Counted from the stretch's first letter, positions 16,219-25,261 are shown. The stretch is 64,000 nucleotides of DNA from Psychroflexus sediminis (GCF_900099815.1 NZ_FNCW01000001.1:191933-255932), one strand, 5' to 3'. Translations and numbers: made by a program. The notes: generated from the sequence alone by a model not told the origin.

Positions 16219-18225
16219 ATGAAGCAATGTATATATCATCTTGTCGTATTTATTTTTATTTACGGCTGTCAATCGCCTTCAGAAAGTAATTTAAACGTAG
16301 AAGTTGATCCAGAACTTAGAGATTCAATTTTAACTAATCTTAAGAAATTTGATGAAAATCGAGATAAAAAAAGGAGTTTAAAAAGGGCATTTGAATTTAT
16401 ACAGCAGATTAAAAATGATAGCTTGCAAATCAAATATTTAAAAACTTTAGATTATCGTGCTTTAAATTCGAATTCAGAAATTTATTTAAATATTAATTCA
16501 CTTGGAAAAGAAAAAGCTGAAAAATATAATGATAACTTATCACTTGCCAATTTCTATTGGAATCTAGGGGATTATTATTTAACAAAAAACAGGTCAGATC
16601 AAGCCTATTATGCTTATAATGAAGCCCAACACCTTTATAATCTTGTAGGCGATTATGAAAATTATGCGCAGATGCTGTATAATTTAGCTTTGATACAGGG
16701 ACAAGCCAAGGATTTTACAGGGGCCGAAGTTAATCTGGTTAAAGTAGCTGAAATTTCACAAGACACTAGAAATTACGAACTTTTATACAAAGCTTTTAGC
16801 CTGCTTGGAGTCACCAACTATAACCTCCAGAATTTTGAAGTGGCCATCAATTATTACAACAACGGTCTACAGGCTTCCGGGAAAATTGAAGATGCAGAAC
16901 TATATCAGGCAGCAACCTATAACAATCTCGGCAACGTCTACGAAAAAATGGAGAACTATCAGTTAGCCATCAAAAACTACCGCAAGGCGCTTTCCACGAA
17001 AAACTTATATGACAGAGATCCCTATCTCTACGCGATGGCTCTGGACAATCTGGCTTATAACCGTCTAGAAACCGGAGAACTGCAGAATGTCTTACCCGAT
17101 ATGGAAAAGGCTTTAGACATCAGAAAACGCATTGAGCACCTGGCAGGCATTTCCATAAGTCAGCTCCATATTGCAGAGTTTTACGAATTTATTGGAGACA
17201 CTTCTCAAGCTCTCGAGTACGCCAAAGCGGCTAATACTACAGCTCAAGAAAATAACAACAACCGGGATATTTTGAAATCCTGGAAGCTGCTGGCAGATCT
17301 CCAGCCAGACACCAGTTATGCTTATACCACCTCCTATATAGACCTTAGTGATAGTTTACAGGTAGAAGAACGAAAAGTTCGCAATAAGTTTGAACGCATT
17401 CGTTTTGAAACTGACGAAGTCATGGAACGCGCAGAAATGCTGGAGGAAGAGCGTACCGTCATCTTTCTTATCTCTTCCTTAATCATCATTATTGGGGGTT
17501 CTTTTTTCGTTCTTTATATTCAGCGCTCCAAAAATAGAGCCCTGGAACTGGAGCGTGATCAAAAGATTGCCGACGAAAAAATATATGAACTTCTTCTTAT
17601 GCAGAGTGCAAGAAAAGATGAAGGGAAGCGAGAAGAGCGCGATCGTATCGCCAGGGAACTTCATGATAACATTCTTACAGAGCTATATGCCAACCGTATG
17701 AACCTGATGTTTTACAAGTATAAAACAGGCATTAAAGGCGATGAGAAATTCGGAAAACTTACCGATAACCTCATGGATGTCGAAAAGCAAATAAGAAATT
17801 TATCCCATGAACTGTCCAATACCTATTTTGATGAGCACAAAGAATTTGGTGATCTCATTCAGGGTTTGATCTACAAGCTTCAGCTGGAGCGTACGCATCA
17901 GTTAACGGTAGATGATTCGGTCAACTGGTCTACAATCGCTTCCAATATCAAGATGCATACTTATCGCATTCTTCAGGAAGCAATCATGAATATACAGAAA
18001 CACGCTAATGCCAGCTTTGTTTTTATTAAATTTAGCATCAATGAAGAGGCGAATAAAATCGAATTTATAATAGAAGATGACGGAAAGGGCTTTAGCAGTA
18101 GTCAAAAGGCTGGAATTGGACTTAAAAATATAAAATCACGAGTTCAGGATATACATGGAAAAATAAGTATAGAGTCCAGACCAGGAAATGGAACAAAAAT
18201 CAGTATTTTTATACCAATTAATTAA
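16219..18225 (+). CDS. TPR-containing sensor histidine kinase (HisKA_3 type)
   Basis: This 668-residue sensor has an N-terminal signal or lipoprotein-like segment (MKQCIYHLVVFIFIYGCQS). About six tetratricopeptide repeats follow (residues 90-345), such as AATYNNLGNVYEKMENYQLA. One transmembrane helix lies at about 413-434 (TVIFLISSLIIIIGGSFFVLYI). The kinase has the NarL-partner H-box RDRIARELHDNILTELYANR with His near 481, the N-box QEAIMNIQKHAN, and the G-boxes DDGKGF and GIGLKNIKSRV. The TPRs would lie outside the cytoplasmic membrane and bind a peptide or protein. It lies 43 bp after the lipoprotein array and 5 bp before its response regulator. Confidence 0.93.
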   Translation: MKQCIYHLVVFIFIYGCQSPSESNLNVEVDPELRDSILTNLKKFDENRDKKRSLKRAFEFIQQIKNDSLQIKYLKTLDYRALNSNSEIYLNINSLGKEKAEKYNDNLSLANFYWNLGDYYLTKNRSDQAYYAYNEAQHLYNLVGDYENYAQMLYNLALIQGQAKDFTGAEVNLVKVAEISQDTRNYELLYKAFSLLGVTNYNLQNFEVAINYYNNGLQASGKIEDAELYQAATYNNLGNVYEKMENYQLAIKNYRKALSTKNLYDRDPYLYAMALDNLAYNRLETGELQNVLPDMEKALDIRKRIEHLAGISISQLHIAEFYEFIGDTSQALEYAKAANTTAQENNNNRDILKSWKLLADLQPDTSYAYTTSYIDLSDSLQVEERKVRNKFERIRFETDEVMERAEMLEEERTVIFLISSLIIIIGGSFFVLYIQRSKNRALELERDQKIADEKIYELLLMQSARKDEGKREERDRIARELHDNILTELYANRMNLMFYKYKTGIKGDEKFGKLTDNLMDVEKQIRNLSHELSNTYFDEHKEFGDLIQGLIYKLQLERTHQLTVDDSVNWSTIASNIKMHTYRILQEAIMNIQKHANASFVFIKFSINEEANKIEFIIEDDGKGFSSSQKAGIGLKNIKSRVQDIHGKISIESRPGNGTKISIFIPIN

Positions 18226-18230
18226 ACATC

Positions 18231-18899
18231 ATGCCTAACTACAACGTATTACTTGTCGATGATCACCCCATGATAATTGCTGGCTTCGAACAGGCTTTGG
18301 ATATCATAAGTGAGAATAACGAAGAAATAAAATTCAAGAGAGATTCTGCGCAAAATTGCACTGATGCCGCAGATTATATCATGGATTCAAATCAGGCATA
18401 CGATCTTATTTGCCTGGATCTTTCACTTCCGGGGAGTAAAGACGGGAAATATAATTCTGGAGAAGATTTGGCTAAGCTGGCTAGAAAATGCCAGTCTGAA
18501 GCTAAACTATTGATTTGCACCATGCTGGAAAACAACTATAAGGTGTTAAACGTCATGAGGAGAATTGATCCGGATGGTTTTCTGGTCAAGTCAGACACCA
18601 ATCCAGACATCTTAATTTCAGCCATAGAAAACTTGCTTAACGGCAAGACCTACCAAAGCGCCACGGTTCACCAAATGTTGAAGCGAACGGTCGAATTTTC
18701 CCATAATATAGATGAAGATAATTTAAAAATACTCTATTTGTTATCTCAGGGAATTTTGACCAAAAACCTTCCAGAACATATGGGTCTTTCTCTCAGCGCT
18801 ATAGAAAAGCGAAAAAAACAGATGAAGCAGTTTTTTGATATTTCTAATACCAATGACAAGATTCTTTTAGAAAAAGCAAAAGAGAAAGGCTTTCTCTAA
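18231..18899 (+). CDS. LuxR/NarL-family response regulator
   Basis: This 222-residue regulator has a receiver domain (about 1-130) with VLLVDDHPMIIAGF, the phospho-acceptor Asp near 62 in CLDLSLPG, and LVKSDT. It has a C-terminal helix-turn-helix (about 160-215, ILTKNLPEHMGLSLSAIEKRKKQMKQFF). NarL-type regulators bind palindromic sites as dimers. The twin 15-bp palindromes at 12395 and 14578 are therefore natural candidates for its targets, although no direct evidence exists. It starts 5 bp after the kinase gene and its end forms part of a terminator hairpin. Confidence 0.92.
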   Translation: MPNYNVLLVDDHPMIIAGFEQALDIISENNEEIKFKRDSAQNCTDAADYIMDSNQAYDLICLDLSLPGSKDGKYNSGEDLAKLARKCQSEAKLLICTMLENNYKVLNVMRRIDPDGFLVKSDTNPDILISAIENLLNGKTYQSATVHQMLKRTVEFSHNIDEDNLKILYLLSQGILTKNLPEHMGLSLSAIEKRKKQMKQFFDISNTNDKILLEKAKEKGFL

Positions 18900-18914
18900 A
18901 ATCCTTTCTCTTTT
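18878..18914 (+). terminator. Terminator overlapping the response-regulator stop
   Basis: Perfect 12-bp arms AAAAGAGAAAGG (18878-18889) and CCTTTCTCTTTT (18903-18914) include the last codons of the regulator and end in a T run. The hairpin separates the island operon from the convergent OmpA-like gene. Confidence 0.65.
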
Positions 18915-18937
18915 GAATGTATAATAGCCATCACGAG

Positions 18938-19897
18938 TCACTCGTTCAGCAACTTTGAAATCTCATCGAGTTTAGGGGTTAAAACGACTTCAATTCGCCT
19001 GTTTTTAGCTCTGCCTTCTTCAGTAGTATTTGGAGCCAGGGGTACATACTCACCTTTTCCAGCCGCCGTTAAGTTTTGAGGATTTATAGTATCATTTTTC
19101 AAGAGTAGTTTTAATACTTCAGTGGCTCGTTTGGTAGATAAATCCCAGTTGTCGTTAATGGCGCCAGTTCCTCCATATGGGACATTATCGGTATGCCCTT
19201 CTATCAGCACGGCTATGTCTGGATTTTGAGCCAGGACCTTGGCGAGTTCCTGTACAGCTTTTTTTCCTTCGCTACCCACATTCCAGCTTCCAGAGGCAAA
19301 TAAGAGTTTGTTTTCCATGGAAACATACACCTTACCATTTCTCATCTCCACACTAAGGCCCTGGCCTTCAAAATTAGTTAAGGCTCGAGACAGATTGTCT
19401 TTCAGATTTTTCATTTTCTGCTCCTTTTGAGCTATTAAGCCTTCTAATTCCTGGATACGCTGTAACCTGGCCTGCAGGTCTTTTTGAAGCTGCTCCAATC
19501 GATTTTGCTCTTTAGCGAGAGCAATTTCCTTGTCTTCCAGTTTTTGAAGCAATTCCCGGTTTTGTTTTGAATTTTCAGAAAGAGCCTGAGAGCTATTTTG
19601 CTCCAAAGCATCATAGGATGCTCTCAATTTCTCCAGAGTACTTTTGCTGGCTGTATAATCGGCTAAAAGATCGTCGCGCTGTGCTTTTAAAATTTCTATA
19701 CGGTCTTTGGAATAATTCAATTCGTCTTGAAGTGCTATTTTTTCTGACTTACATTCCTCCAGCTTTCTGCTGAGTTCTTCATTGACGCCTCGAAGCGCAT
19801 AATAATCCTCTTCAAGTTCTAAAAATTTCTTCTGACTGACACAGCCTATTAGGTTTAGGCTTAAGAATCCGATTAATAAATATCTTAATAGTTTCAT
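18938..19897 (-). CDS. OmpA family lipoprotein with coiled coil
   Basis: This 319-residue protein has a lipoprotein signal MKLLRYLLIGFLSLNLIGC. A long coiled coil spans residues 25-185, rich in Leu/Glu/Lys (for example LEDKEIALAKEQNRLEQL). A C-terminal OmpA domain binds peptidoglycan (IEGHTDNVPYGG, then GRAKNRRIEVVL). It would tether the outer membrane to the wall. The frame extends upstream to 19969, overlapping xth, but the signal peptide fixes the start at 19897. It follows xth by 44 bp on the same strand. Confidence 0.92.
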   Translation of the reverse strand: MKLLRYLLIGFLSLNLIGCVSQKKFLELEEDYYALRGVNEELSRKLEECKSEKIALQDELNYSKDRIEILKAQRDDLLADYTASKSTLEKLRASYDALEQNSSQALSENSKQNRELLQKLEDKEIALAKEQNRLEQLQKDLQARLQRIQELEGLIAQKEQKMKNLKDNLSRALTNFEGQGLSVEMRNGKVYVSMENKLLFASGSWNVGSEGKKAVQELAKVLAQNPDIAVLIEGHTDNVPYGGTGAINDNWDLSTKRATEVLKLLLKNDTINPQNLTAAGKGEYVPLAPNTTEEGRAKNRRIEVVLTPKLDEISKLLNE

Positions 19898-19941
19898 TTG
19901 ACTTTGGTTATAGGAAGTTTTAAAACGATGATTTTTAAATT

Positions 19942-20706
19942 TTATTTCAATTCTAAGAGGACAGGACAATGATCACTATGCTTTGCCTCAGGCAAAATCA
20001 CAGATCTTGAAATTCTGTCTTCTATTTCATCCGACACCAAAAGGTAATCCAGTCTCCAGCCCTTGTTATTCTGTCTGGCATTGGCTCTGTAACTCCACCA
20101 GGAATACTGCACTACATCTTCGTTCATCTTTCTAAAGGAATCTACAAAACCAGATTCGCTGAGAAAAAGGGACAGCCATTCCCGTTCTGCAGGAAGAAAA
20201 CCAGACACGGTTTTTAACCTCACGGGATCGTGAATATCTATAGCTTCATGGCAAATATTATAATCGCCGCAAACAACCAGGTTGGGCAGGTTTCTCTTTA
20301 AGTCCTCAATATAGATTTTGAAATCATCCATATAGGTGAATTTATAACTCAGTCGGTGATCATTAGTTCCCGAGGGGAGGTATAAACTCATCACGGAGAG
20401 CTCTTCAAAATCCAGTCTTAAGTTTCTGCCTTCATGGTCCATATAATCTATTCCTGTTCCATATTCCACGTGCTGAGGTTCGATTTTAGAAATAATACCC
20501 ACACTGCTATAGCCTTTTTTCTCTGCGGAGTACCAGTAGCAATACCTGTAGCCGAGGTTTTCAAAAATAGAATCGTCTATTTGTTCCGGCTGAGCCTTGG
20601 TTTCCTGGAAACAAACCACATCTGCATCTGTTGCTTTCAGCCAATCTACAAGTCCTTTCTTAAGGGCGGCACGAATGCCGTTCACATTATATGATATAAT
20701 CTTCAT
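19942..20706 (-). CDS. xth: Exodeoxyribonuclease III
   Basis: This 254-residue AP endonuclease/3'-5' exonuclease of the base-excision repair pathway has the DNase I-like fold. Visible motifs are MKIISYNVNGIRAALKKG, the metal-binding Glu in CFQETKAQPEQID, the GDYNICHEAID catalytic Asp/Asn, and the terminal SDHCPVLLEL with Asp-His. The length is normal. It is divergent from the small-RNA candidate at 20.9 kb and is followed by the OmpA-like gene. Confidence 0.95.
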   Translation of the reverse strand: MKIISYNVNGIRAALKKGLVDWLKATDADVVCFQETKAQPEQIDDSIFENLGYRYCYWYSAEKKGYSSVGIISKIEPQHVEYGTGIDYMDHEGRNLRLDFEELSVMSLYLPSGTNDHRLSYKFTYMDDFKIYIEDLKRNLPNLVVCGDYNICHEAIDIHDPVRLKTVSGFLPAEREWLSLFLSESGFVDSFRKMNEDVVQYSWWSYRANARQNNKGWRLDYLLVSDEIEDRISRSVILPEAKHSDHCPVLLELK

Positions 20707-20908
20707 GTTTTCTTTTGTCTCAAAAATAAGGAATCCTGTTCAACATCATTCTTGCTGCAGCCTATATTTTACAGCCAAATTATTTTCAGCCGACAGACTT
20801 TTTAAATTGCTGAAAAATGAAATATTTTTGAGTTTTGGTGTGTTAATTATTTACAAATACTTTGTTTTTGCTTTTCAGAAAAGAATATGTGTCTTACATT
20901 TGTACCAG

Positions 20909-20982
20909 GATGAAGTTTTTTCATAATAGATTGGTTAGTTAAGAAAAGCCTTGAACGCTAGTTCAAGGCTTTTCTGTTTTTA
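20909..20982 (+). ncRNA. Candidate small RNA or mini-ORF transcript with its own terminator
   Basis: TACATTTG (20895-20902), with TTG at 20868-20870 (spacer 24, one over the usual range), predicts a start near 20909. A 10-codon frame MKFFHNRLVS lies at 20910-20942, and its stop runs into a perfect 15-bp stem AGAAAAGCCTTGAAC/GTTCAAGGCTTTTCT (20942-20975) with a GCTA loop and a T run. The next gene downstream (tyrS) is on the other strand, so this is a stand-alone transcript of about 75 nt. Whether the RNA or the peptide matters is open. Confidence 0.5.
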
Positions 20983-20997
20983 GCCATTTTAGGAACT

Positions 20998-21022
20998 AAA
21001 AAAAGACTTTCCTTAGAAAGCC
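20998..21022 (-). terminator. tyrS terminator
   Basis: On the minus strand GGCTTTC and GAAAGTC form a 7-bp stem with one G-T wobble and a 4-nt loop. Seven T residues follow. It lies 23 bp after the tyrS stop. Confidence 0.7.
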
Positions 21023-21044
21023 TTTTTAAAAATCCTGTCCCCTT

Positions 21045-22340
21045 CTAATCAAATTTAATCAGATAAGTGTTCTTCTTTCCTTTGTTTATCAACACATATT
21101 TTCCGTTGATCAGGTCAGATTCCGTAAGAACATAGTCCAGTCCTACCTTGGTTTTATTCACAGAAATGGAGTTTTCTTTAAGAGCTCGCCTTGCTTCTCC
21201 ATTGGATTTTAGAAAATTGGTTTCAGCAGAAAGGGCAGCGATCATATCCAGTCCGTTTTCTAATAAGTCTTTATTCAGTTCTTTAAGAGGAACCCCTTCA
21301 AACACATCAAGAAAAGTGGCTTCGTCCAATTTGGCTAGATCTTCTTCAGTGCTTTTTCCAAATAAAACCTGAGAGGCTTCTTTGGCTTTTTCCAGGGCTT
21401 CCTTAGAATGAACAGTGGCTGTGATTTCATCAGCCAGCTTGCTTTGTAAGGCTCTTAAATGCGGCTCTTCTTTATGAGACCTGACAAGAGCTTCAATGTC
21501 TTCTTTTGTGAGGAAAGTGAATATTTTAATGAATTTTTCCGCGTCTTCATCACTGGTATTGATCCAATACTGATAGAATTTGTAAGGCGAAGTTTTATCG
21601 GGATCCAGCCAGATGTTTCCTGTTGCTGTTTTTCCAAATTTGGTGCCGTCAGCTTTAGTGATTAGAGGGCAAGTCAACGCAAAACCTTTGCCCTGATCGA
21701 TGCGTCTTATCAGTTCTGTTCCTGTGGTGATATTTCCCCACTGGTCACTTCCTCCCATTTGCAGGGTGCAGTCCTGTGTACGGTATAAATGTAAGAAATC
21801 ATAACCTTGAACTAACTGGTAGGTGAATTCCGTAAAACTCATCCCGTCCTTAGACTCTGATGATAAACGCTTTTTTACTGAATCCTTGGACATCATGTAA
21901 TTGACGGTAATGTGTTTGCCCACATCTCTGATGAAATCCAGGAAGGAAAAGTCTTTCATCCAGTCGTAATTATTAACCAGTTGAGCTGAATTCTCGTCTT
22001 CAGTTTTAAAATCTAAAAATTTGGAAAGCTGATGCTTTAAGGCATTTTGATTATGCCTCAAGGTTTCTTCATCCAAGAGATTTCGCTCTTGAGATTTTCC
22101 AGAAGGATCGCCTATCATGCCTGTGGCACCACCTAGCAAAGCGACCGGCTTGTGCCCGGCAAGTTGGAAATGCCTCAGCATCATTACACCTACCAGGTGA
22201 CCAATGTGCAGTGAGTCTGCGGTAGGATCTATACCCACGTAAGCTACTCTCGGTCCTTCATTTAGATGTTCCTGTGTGCCAGGCATTAGGTCATGCACCA
22301 TGCCTCTCCAGGTCACTTCGTCTATAAAATCTCTTTTCAT
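21045..22340 (-). CDS. tyrS: Tyrosyl-tRNA synthetase
   Basis: This 431-residue class I synthetase charges tRNA-Tyr. The HIGH motif is in [20 protein letters not shown]. The KMSKS counterpart is KFGKT in [18 protein letters not shown], as in the TyrRS type. The C-terminal 70 residues form an S4 RNA-binding domain ending [11 protein letters not shown]. The upstream gap to the divergent epimerase gene is only 73 bp and holds no T-box. A terminator follows the stop. Confidence 0.96.
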   Translation of the reverse strand: MKRDFIDEVTWRGMVHDLMPGTQEHLNEGPRVAYVGIDPTADSLHIGHLVGVMMLRHFQLAGHKPVALLGGATGMIGDPSGKSQERNLLDEETLRHNQNALKHQLSKFLDFKTEDENSAQLVNNYDWMKDFSFLDFIRDVGKHITVNYMMSKDSVKKRLSSESKDGMSFTEFTYQLVQGYDFLHLYRTQDCTLQMGGSDQWGNITTGTELIRRIDQGKGFALTCPLITKADGTKFGKTATGNIWLDPDKTSPYKFYQYWINTSDEDAEKFIKIFTFLTKEDIEALVRSHKEEPHLRALQSKLADEITATVHSKEALEKAKEASQVLFGKSTEEDLAKLDEATFLDVFEGVPLKELNKDLLENGLDMIAALSAETNFLKSNGEARRALKENSISVNKTKVGLDYVLTESDLINGKYVLINKGKKNTYLIKFD

Positions 22341-22413
22341 GCGTTGTTTTGATTTGCCACAAAGATATTATAATGAAAAAATTATCAACTTTCGAAATTC
22401 GTATATTTACCAA

Positions 22414-23409
22414 ATGAATTTACTCACTGGAGCAACCGGACTTGTAGGAGCACACGTATTGGCTCAACTTATCCTGAATAAAGAGCATACAAGAGCTTTA
22501 TTCAGGACCGAGCACAAAAGGCAACAGGCTTTAGCCGTAATTTTTAAATATGATATTTCTAAAGATGATCTCTCTAAGCATGTCGAGTGGATGGCCTGTG
22601 ACATACTCAACATTCCAAAACTTGAAATCGCTTTTAAAGACATCACACAGGTTTATCATTGTGCGGGCTTTATAAGCAATAGTCCTTCAGATTATAAACA
22701 AATGCGTAAAGTCAATATTGAAGGCACCGCCAATATGGTAAATTTGTCTATTGATCATAAGATTGATAAATTTTGCCACGTGAGTTCAATTGCTGCCATG
22801 GGTAAACCGCTTATGGGGGATGAGGTAACTGAAGAAACGCCAATGGCTGAAGATCAGAAACCCTCAGCCTACGAAATAAGTAAATACGGAGCTGAGATGG
22901 AAGTTTGGAGAGCTTCACAAGAAGGATTAAAGGTGGTAATTGTCAACCCTGGCATTATTCTCGGTGATGGATTTTACGAATCGGGGAGTGGGGTGCTGCT
23001 TGATAAACTCAAAAAAGGATTAAAATTCTACCCGCCTAAAACCACTGGTTTTGTCGGTGTTTATGATGTGTCTAAAATCATGATTCAGTTGATGAATAGC
23101 CCCATTGTAAACCAAAGGTATCTTGTTGTTTCCGAAAACCTGTCCTTCAAAAAAGTGGCTGGTCGCTTCGCAGATCTATATGATAAGCCAGGTCCTAAGA
23201 CAAAACTTAGACCTTGGATGCTTTACCTGGCCTGGTGTGTTGAAGTGCTGAGGTCTTTTTTTACTTCGTATAAAAGACAACTCACGCTTGAAGTTATCCC
23301 AAGTTTATTTGAGGATTCCTTATATTCTTCGGAAAAGATAAAAGGGGCATTGCATTTTAAATTTGAGACTTTAGAAGAATTTTCCAAAACGATTTATGAG
23401 CGTTCTTAG
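22414..23409 (+). CDS. NAD-dependent epimerase/dehydratase family protein (extended SDR)
   Basis: This 331-residue extended short-chain dehydrogenase has the N-terminal motif MNLLTGATGLVGAHVLAQL. The catalytic YxxxK is YEISKYG in AYEISKYGAEMEVWRA. The frame is open upstream to 22276 inside tyrS, but MNLLTGATG is the obvious start and is preceded by TATATTTA, close to a -7 box. The substrate is unknown. In flavobacteria this type of gene often neighbours the DUF4296 and dihydroorotase genes, as it does here, facing them. Confidence 0.88.
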   Translation: MNLLTGATGLVGAHVLAQLILNKEHTRALFRTEHKRQQALAVIFKYDISKDDLSKHVEWMACDILNIPKLEIAFKDITQVYHCAGFISNSPSDYKQMRKVNIEGTANMVNLSIDHKIDKFCHVSSIAAMGKPLMGDEVTEETPMAEDQKPSAYEISKYGAEMEVWRASQEGLKVVIVNPGIILGDGFYESGSGVLLDKLKKGLKFYPPKTTGFVGVYDVSKIMIQLMNSPIVNQRYLVVSENLSFKKVAGRFADLYDKPGPKTKLRPWMLYLAWCVEVLRSFFTSYKRQLTLEVIPSLFEDSLYSSEKIKGALHFKFETLEEFSKTIYERS

Positions 23410-23430
23410 TCTTTAACTTTACTAATCTAT

Positions 23431-23533
23431 TGCTTTCAGGAATGGCTTCTATTTTTATATGGAGTCTTTTACTTTATATTTTAATACTCTTTTGCTTTCA
23501 GGAATAGCTTCTATTTTTATGATGGAGTCTTTT
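23431..23533. repeat. Imperfect 62-bp tandem duplication at the end of the DUF4296 gene
   Basis: TGCTTTCAGGAATGGCTTCT at 23431 recurs as TGCTTTCAGGAATAGCTTCT at 23493, and the similarity continues through ATTTTTAT-ATGGAGTCTTTT in both. The period is 62 bp. The upstream copy in the gene encodes KDSIIKIEAIPESK. In the second copy one base is lost, which creates the present stop right after KDSI. Confidence 0.75.
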
Positions 23534-23916
23534 CTTTTCTTTTCCAATCTTCTAAGACTGTCCCTTATTTTTGAAATGGAATCGTAAACCTTGTCAAGTC
23601 TTTTGATGCTATCCTTAGCCTGTTCAAAAATCTCAGAATTTTCATCGAATCTCAAATTATAGTAAAGAATGTTTTGTTTGAGATCTGTGCTGTCAATACC
23701 GTATTTTTGAGATAAGAATTGAAGAATTTCAATATTGAGTTCGTTTAATTTTTCTTCGTTGACAACAGCAGCAGCATCCAGCAGCACCATGTCGTAAACA
23801 AGATCTTTCATTTCAGATTTACTCAAGAGATTCTCGGGCTCTTCAATCTCTTCGACATTCTGGCAACTTGTAACTAAGACAAAAACAAGTAAACTTAAAC
23901 ACTTGATTGCTTTCAT
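23455..23916 (-). CDS. DUF4296 domain lipoprotein
   Basis: This 153-residue lipoprotein has the signal MKAIKCLSLLVFVLVTSC with lipidated Cys18. The DUF4296 domain follows (SEMKDLVYDMVLLDAAAVV...LSQKYGIDSTDLKQNILYYN), then a charged Lys/Arg/Asp C-terminal helix. The function is unknown. The frame is open back to 24036, inside pyrC, but the lipobox decides the start. Its ATG lies 1 bp after the pyrC stop, so the two are co-transcribed. The C-terminus was changed by a tandem duplication that introduced the stop. Confidence 0.87.
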   Translation of the reverse strand: MKAIKCLSLLVFVLVTSCQNVEEIEEPENLLSKSEMKDLVYDMVLLDAAAVVNEEKLNELNIEILQFLSQKYGIDSTDLKQNILYYNLRFDENSEIFEQAKDSIKRLDKVYDSISKIRDSLRRLEKKRKDSIIKIEAIPESKRVLKYKVKDSI

Positions 23917-23917
23917 A

Positions 23918-25258
23918 TTATCTGTTAAATTCAAGGCGTTCTCCAAAAAGGCCTTCATTAAATTTGAAATTTTCAAAAACCAGATGTCCATTGACGAAGG
24001 TATGGGATACTCTGGATTTGAAACTACTTCCTTCAAAGGGAGACCAGCCGCATTTGTAAAAAATATTTCTGGAATTTACCGTCCAGGGCGTCTGCATATC
24101 TATAAGAACTAAATCTGCCTTATAACCCTCTCTAATAAACCCTCGCTTATCGACATCAAACAGGATGGCGGGGTTATGGCACATCTTTTCCACAATTTTT
24201 TCAAGAGATAATTTTCCCTGATGATAAAATTCCAGCATGGCGGGTAACGCATGTTGAACAAGTGGTCCCCCGCTTGGAGCTTTTGTGTAAACGTTGTTTT
24301 TTTCTTCTTTAGTATGCGGAGCGTGGTCTGTGGCAACCACATCCAAAAGATTTTTATCCAGGGCCTTGAGCAGTTCGGTTCTGTCTTTTTTAGTTTTTAC
24401 AGCCGGGTTCCACTTGATATAGGTTCCTTTCTCCTTATAGTCCGATTCATCAAACCACAGGTGATGAATACAGACCTCTGCAGTGATCTTTTTCTTTGCT
24501 AAAGGAAGTTTATTCGAAAACAACTTCAATTCTTTAGCTGTAGAAAGATGAAAAACATGCAGTCTGGCGCCTGTTTTTTTAGCAAGGGCAACAGCTTTGG
24601 AAGAAGATAAATAACAAGCTTCTTCACTTCTGATTTTTGGATGAAGATGAATTGGAATATCTTCCCCGTACTTTTTGAGGTAAGTTTCTAAATTTTTTTG
24701 AACCGTGTCTTCATCTTCGCAGTGGGTAGCGATAATTAAGGGTGAATGTTTAAATATTTCTTCTAAAACCTTTTCATTATCGACCAGCATATTACCTGTT
24801 GAGGAACCCAGAAACAGCTTAAGAGCTGCTGTGGTTTTTGGGTTTATTTTTTTGATTTCTTCCAGGTTATCATTGGTTCCGCCAAACATAAAAGAATAAT
24901 TGGCGTACGAATTATCTTTAGCCAGAGCGAATTTTTCTTCCAGTTTTTCTATGCTGGTTGTCTGTGGATTGGTGTTTGGCATTTCAAAATAAGAAGTGAT
25001 ACCTCCGGCAACAGCAGCGCGTGATCCTGTAAGAGTCGTCTCTTTGTGAGTTAAGCCTGGTTCTCTAAAGTGGACCTGATCATCTATAATCCCAGGAATG
25101 AGATATTTCCCATCCGCATCAATAATTTTAATATGACTAGATTTGGCACTGATTGAGTTAGACACTTCTACGATGAAATTGTCTTTAATATGAACGTCGC
25201 CTTCGAAAATCTTGTTTTCGTTAACGATTTTAGCATTTTTGATTAGATATTCTCCCAT
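23918..25258 (-). CDS. pyrC: Dihydroorotase
   Basis: This 446-residue amidohydrolase interconverts carbamoyl-aspartate and dihydroorotate in pyrimidine synthesis. Visible motifs are IDDQVHFREPGLTHKE, the Lys of ALKLFLGSSTG, ATHCED, LHVFHLST, and the catalytic Asp in VATDHAPHTKEEK. The first metal site reads QVH where many family members have HVH, so one metal ligand is Gln. I believe this variant occurs in other Bacteroidota, but it should be checked. It is downstream of the glycosyltransferase by 3 bp, in one operon with DUF4296. Confidence 0.9.
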   Translation of the reverse strand: MGEYLIKNAKIVNENKIFEGDVHIKDNFIVEVSNSISAKSSHIKIIDADGKYLIPGIIDDQVHFREPGLTHKETTLTGSRAAVAGGITSYFEMPNTNPQTTSIEKLEEKFALAKDNSYANYSFMFGGTNDNLEEIKKINPKTTAALKLFLGSSTGNMLVDNEKVLEEIFKHSPLIIATHCEDEDTVQKNLETYLKKYGEDIPIHLHPKIRSEEACYLSSSKAVALAKKTGARLHVFHLSTAKELKLFSNKLPLAKKKITAEVCIHHLWFDESDYKEKGTYIKWNPAVKTKKDRTELLKALDKNLLDVVATDHAPHTKEEKNNVYTKAPSGGPLVQHALPAMLEFYHQGKLSLEKIVEKMCHNPAILFDVDKRGFIREGYKADLVLIDMQTPWTVNSRNIFYKCGWSPFEGSSFKSRVSHTFVNGHLVFENFKFNEGLFGERLEFNR

Positions 25259-25261
25259 AAT

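Noticed and set aside
20597-20926. Plus-strand 109-residue ORF over the start of xth
   Set aside because: It lies largely antisense to xth, has no recognisable features, and its end overlaps the small-RNA promoter.
20998-22413. T-box riboswitch for tyrS
   Set aside because: Only 73 bp separate the tyrS start from the divergent gene, which is too short for a T-box leader, and T-boxes are rare in Bacteroidota.
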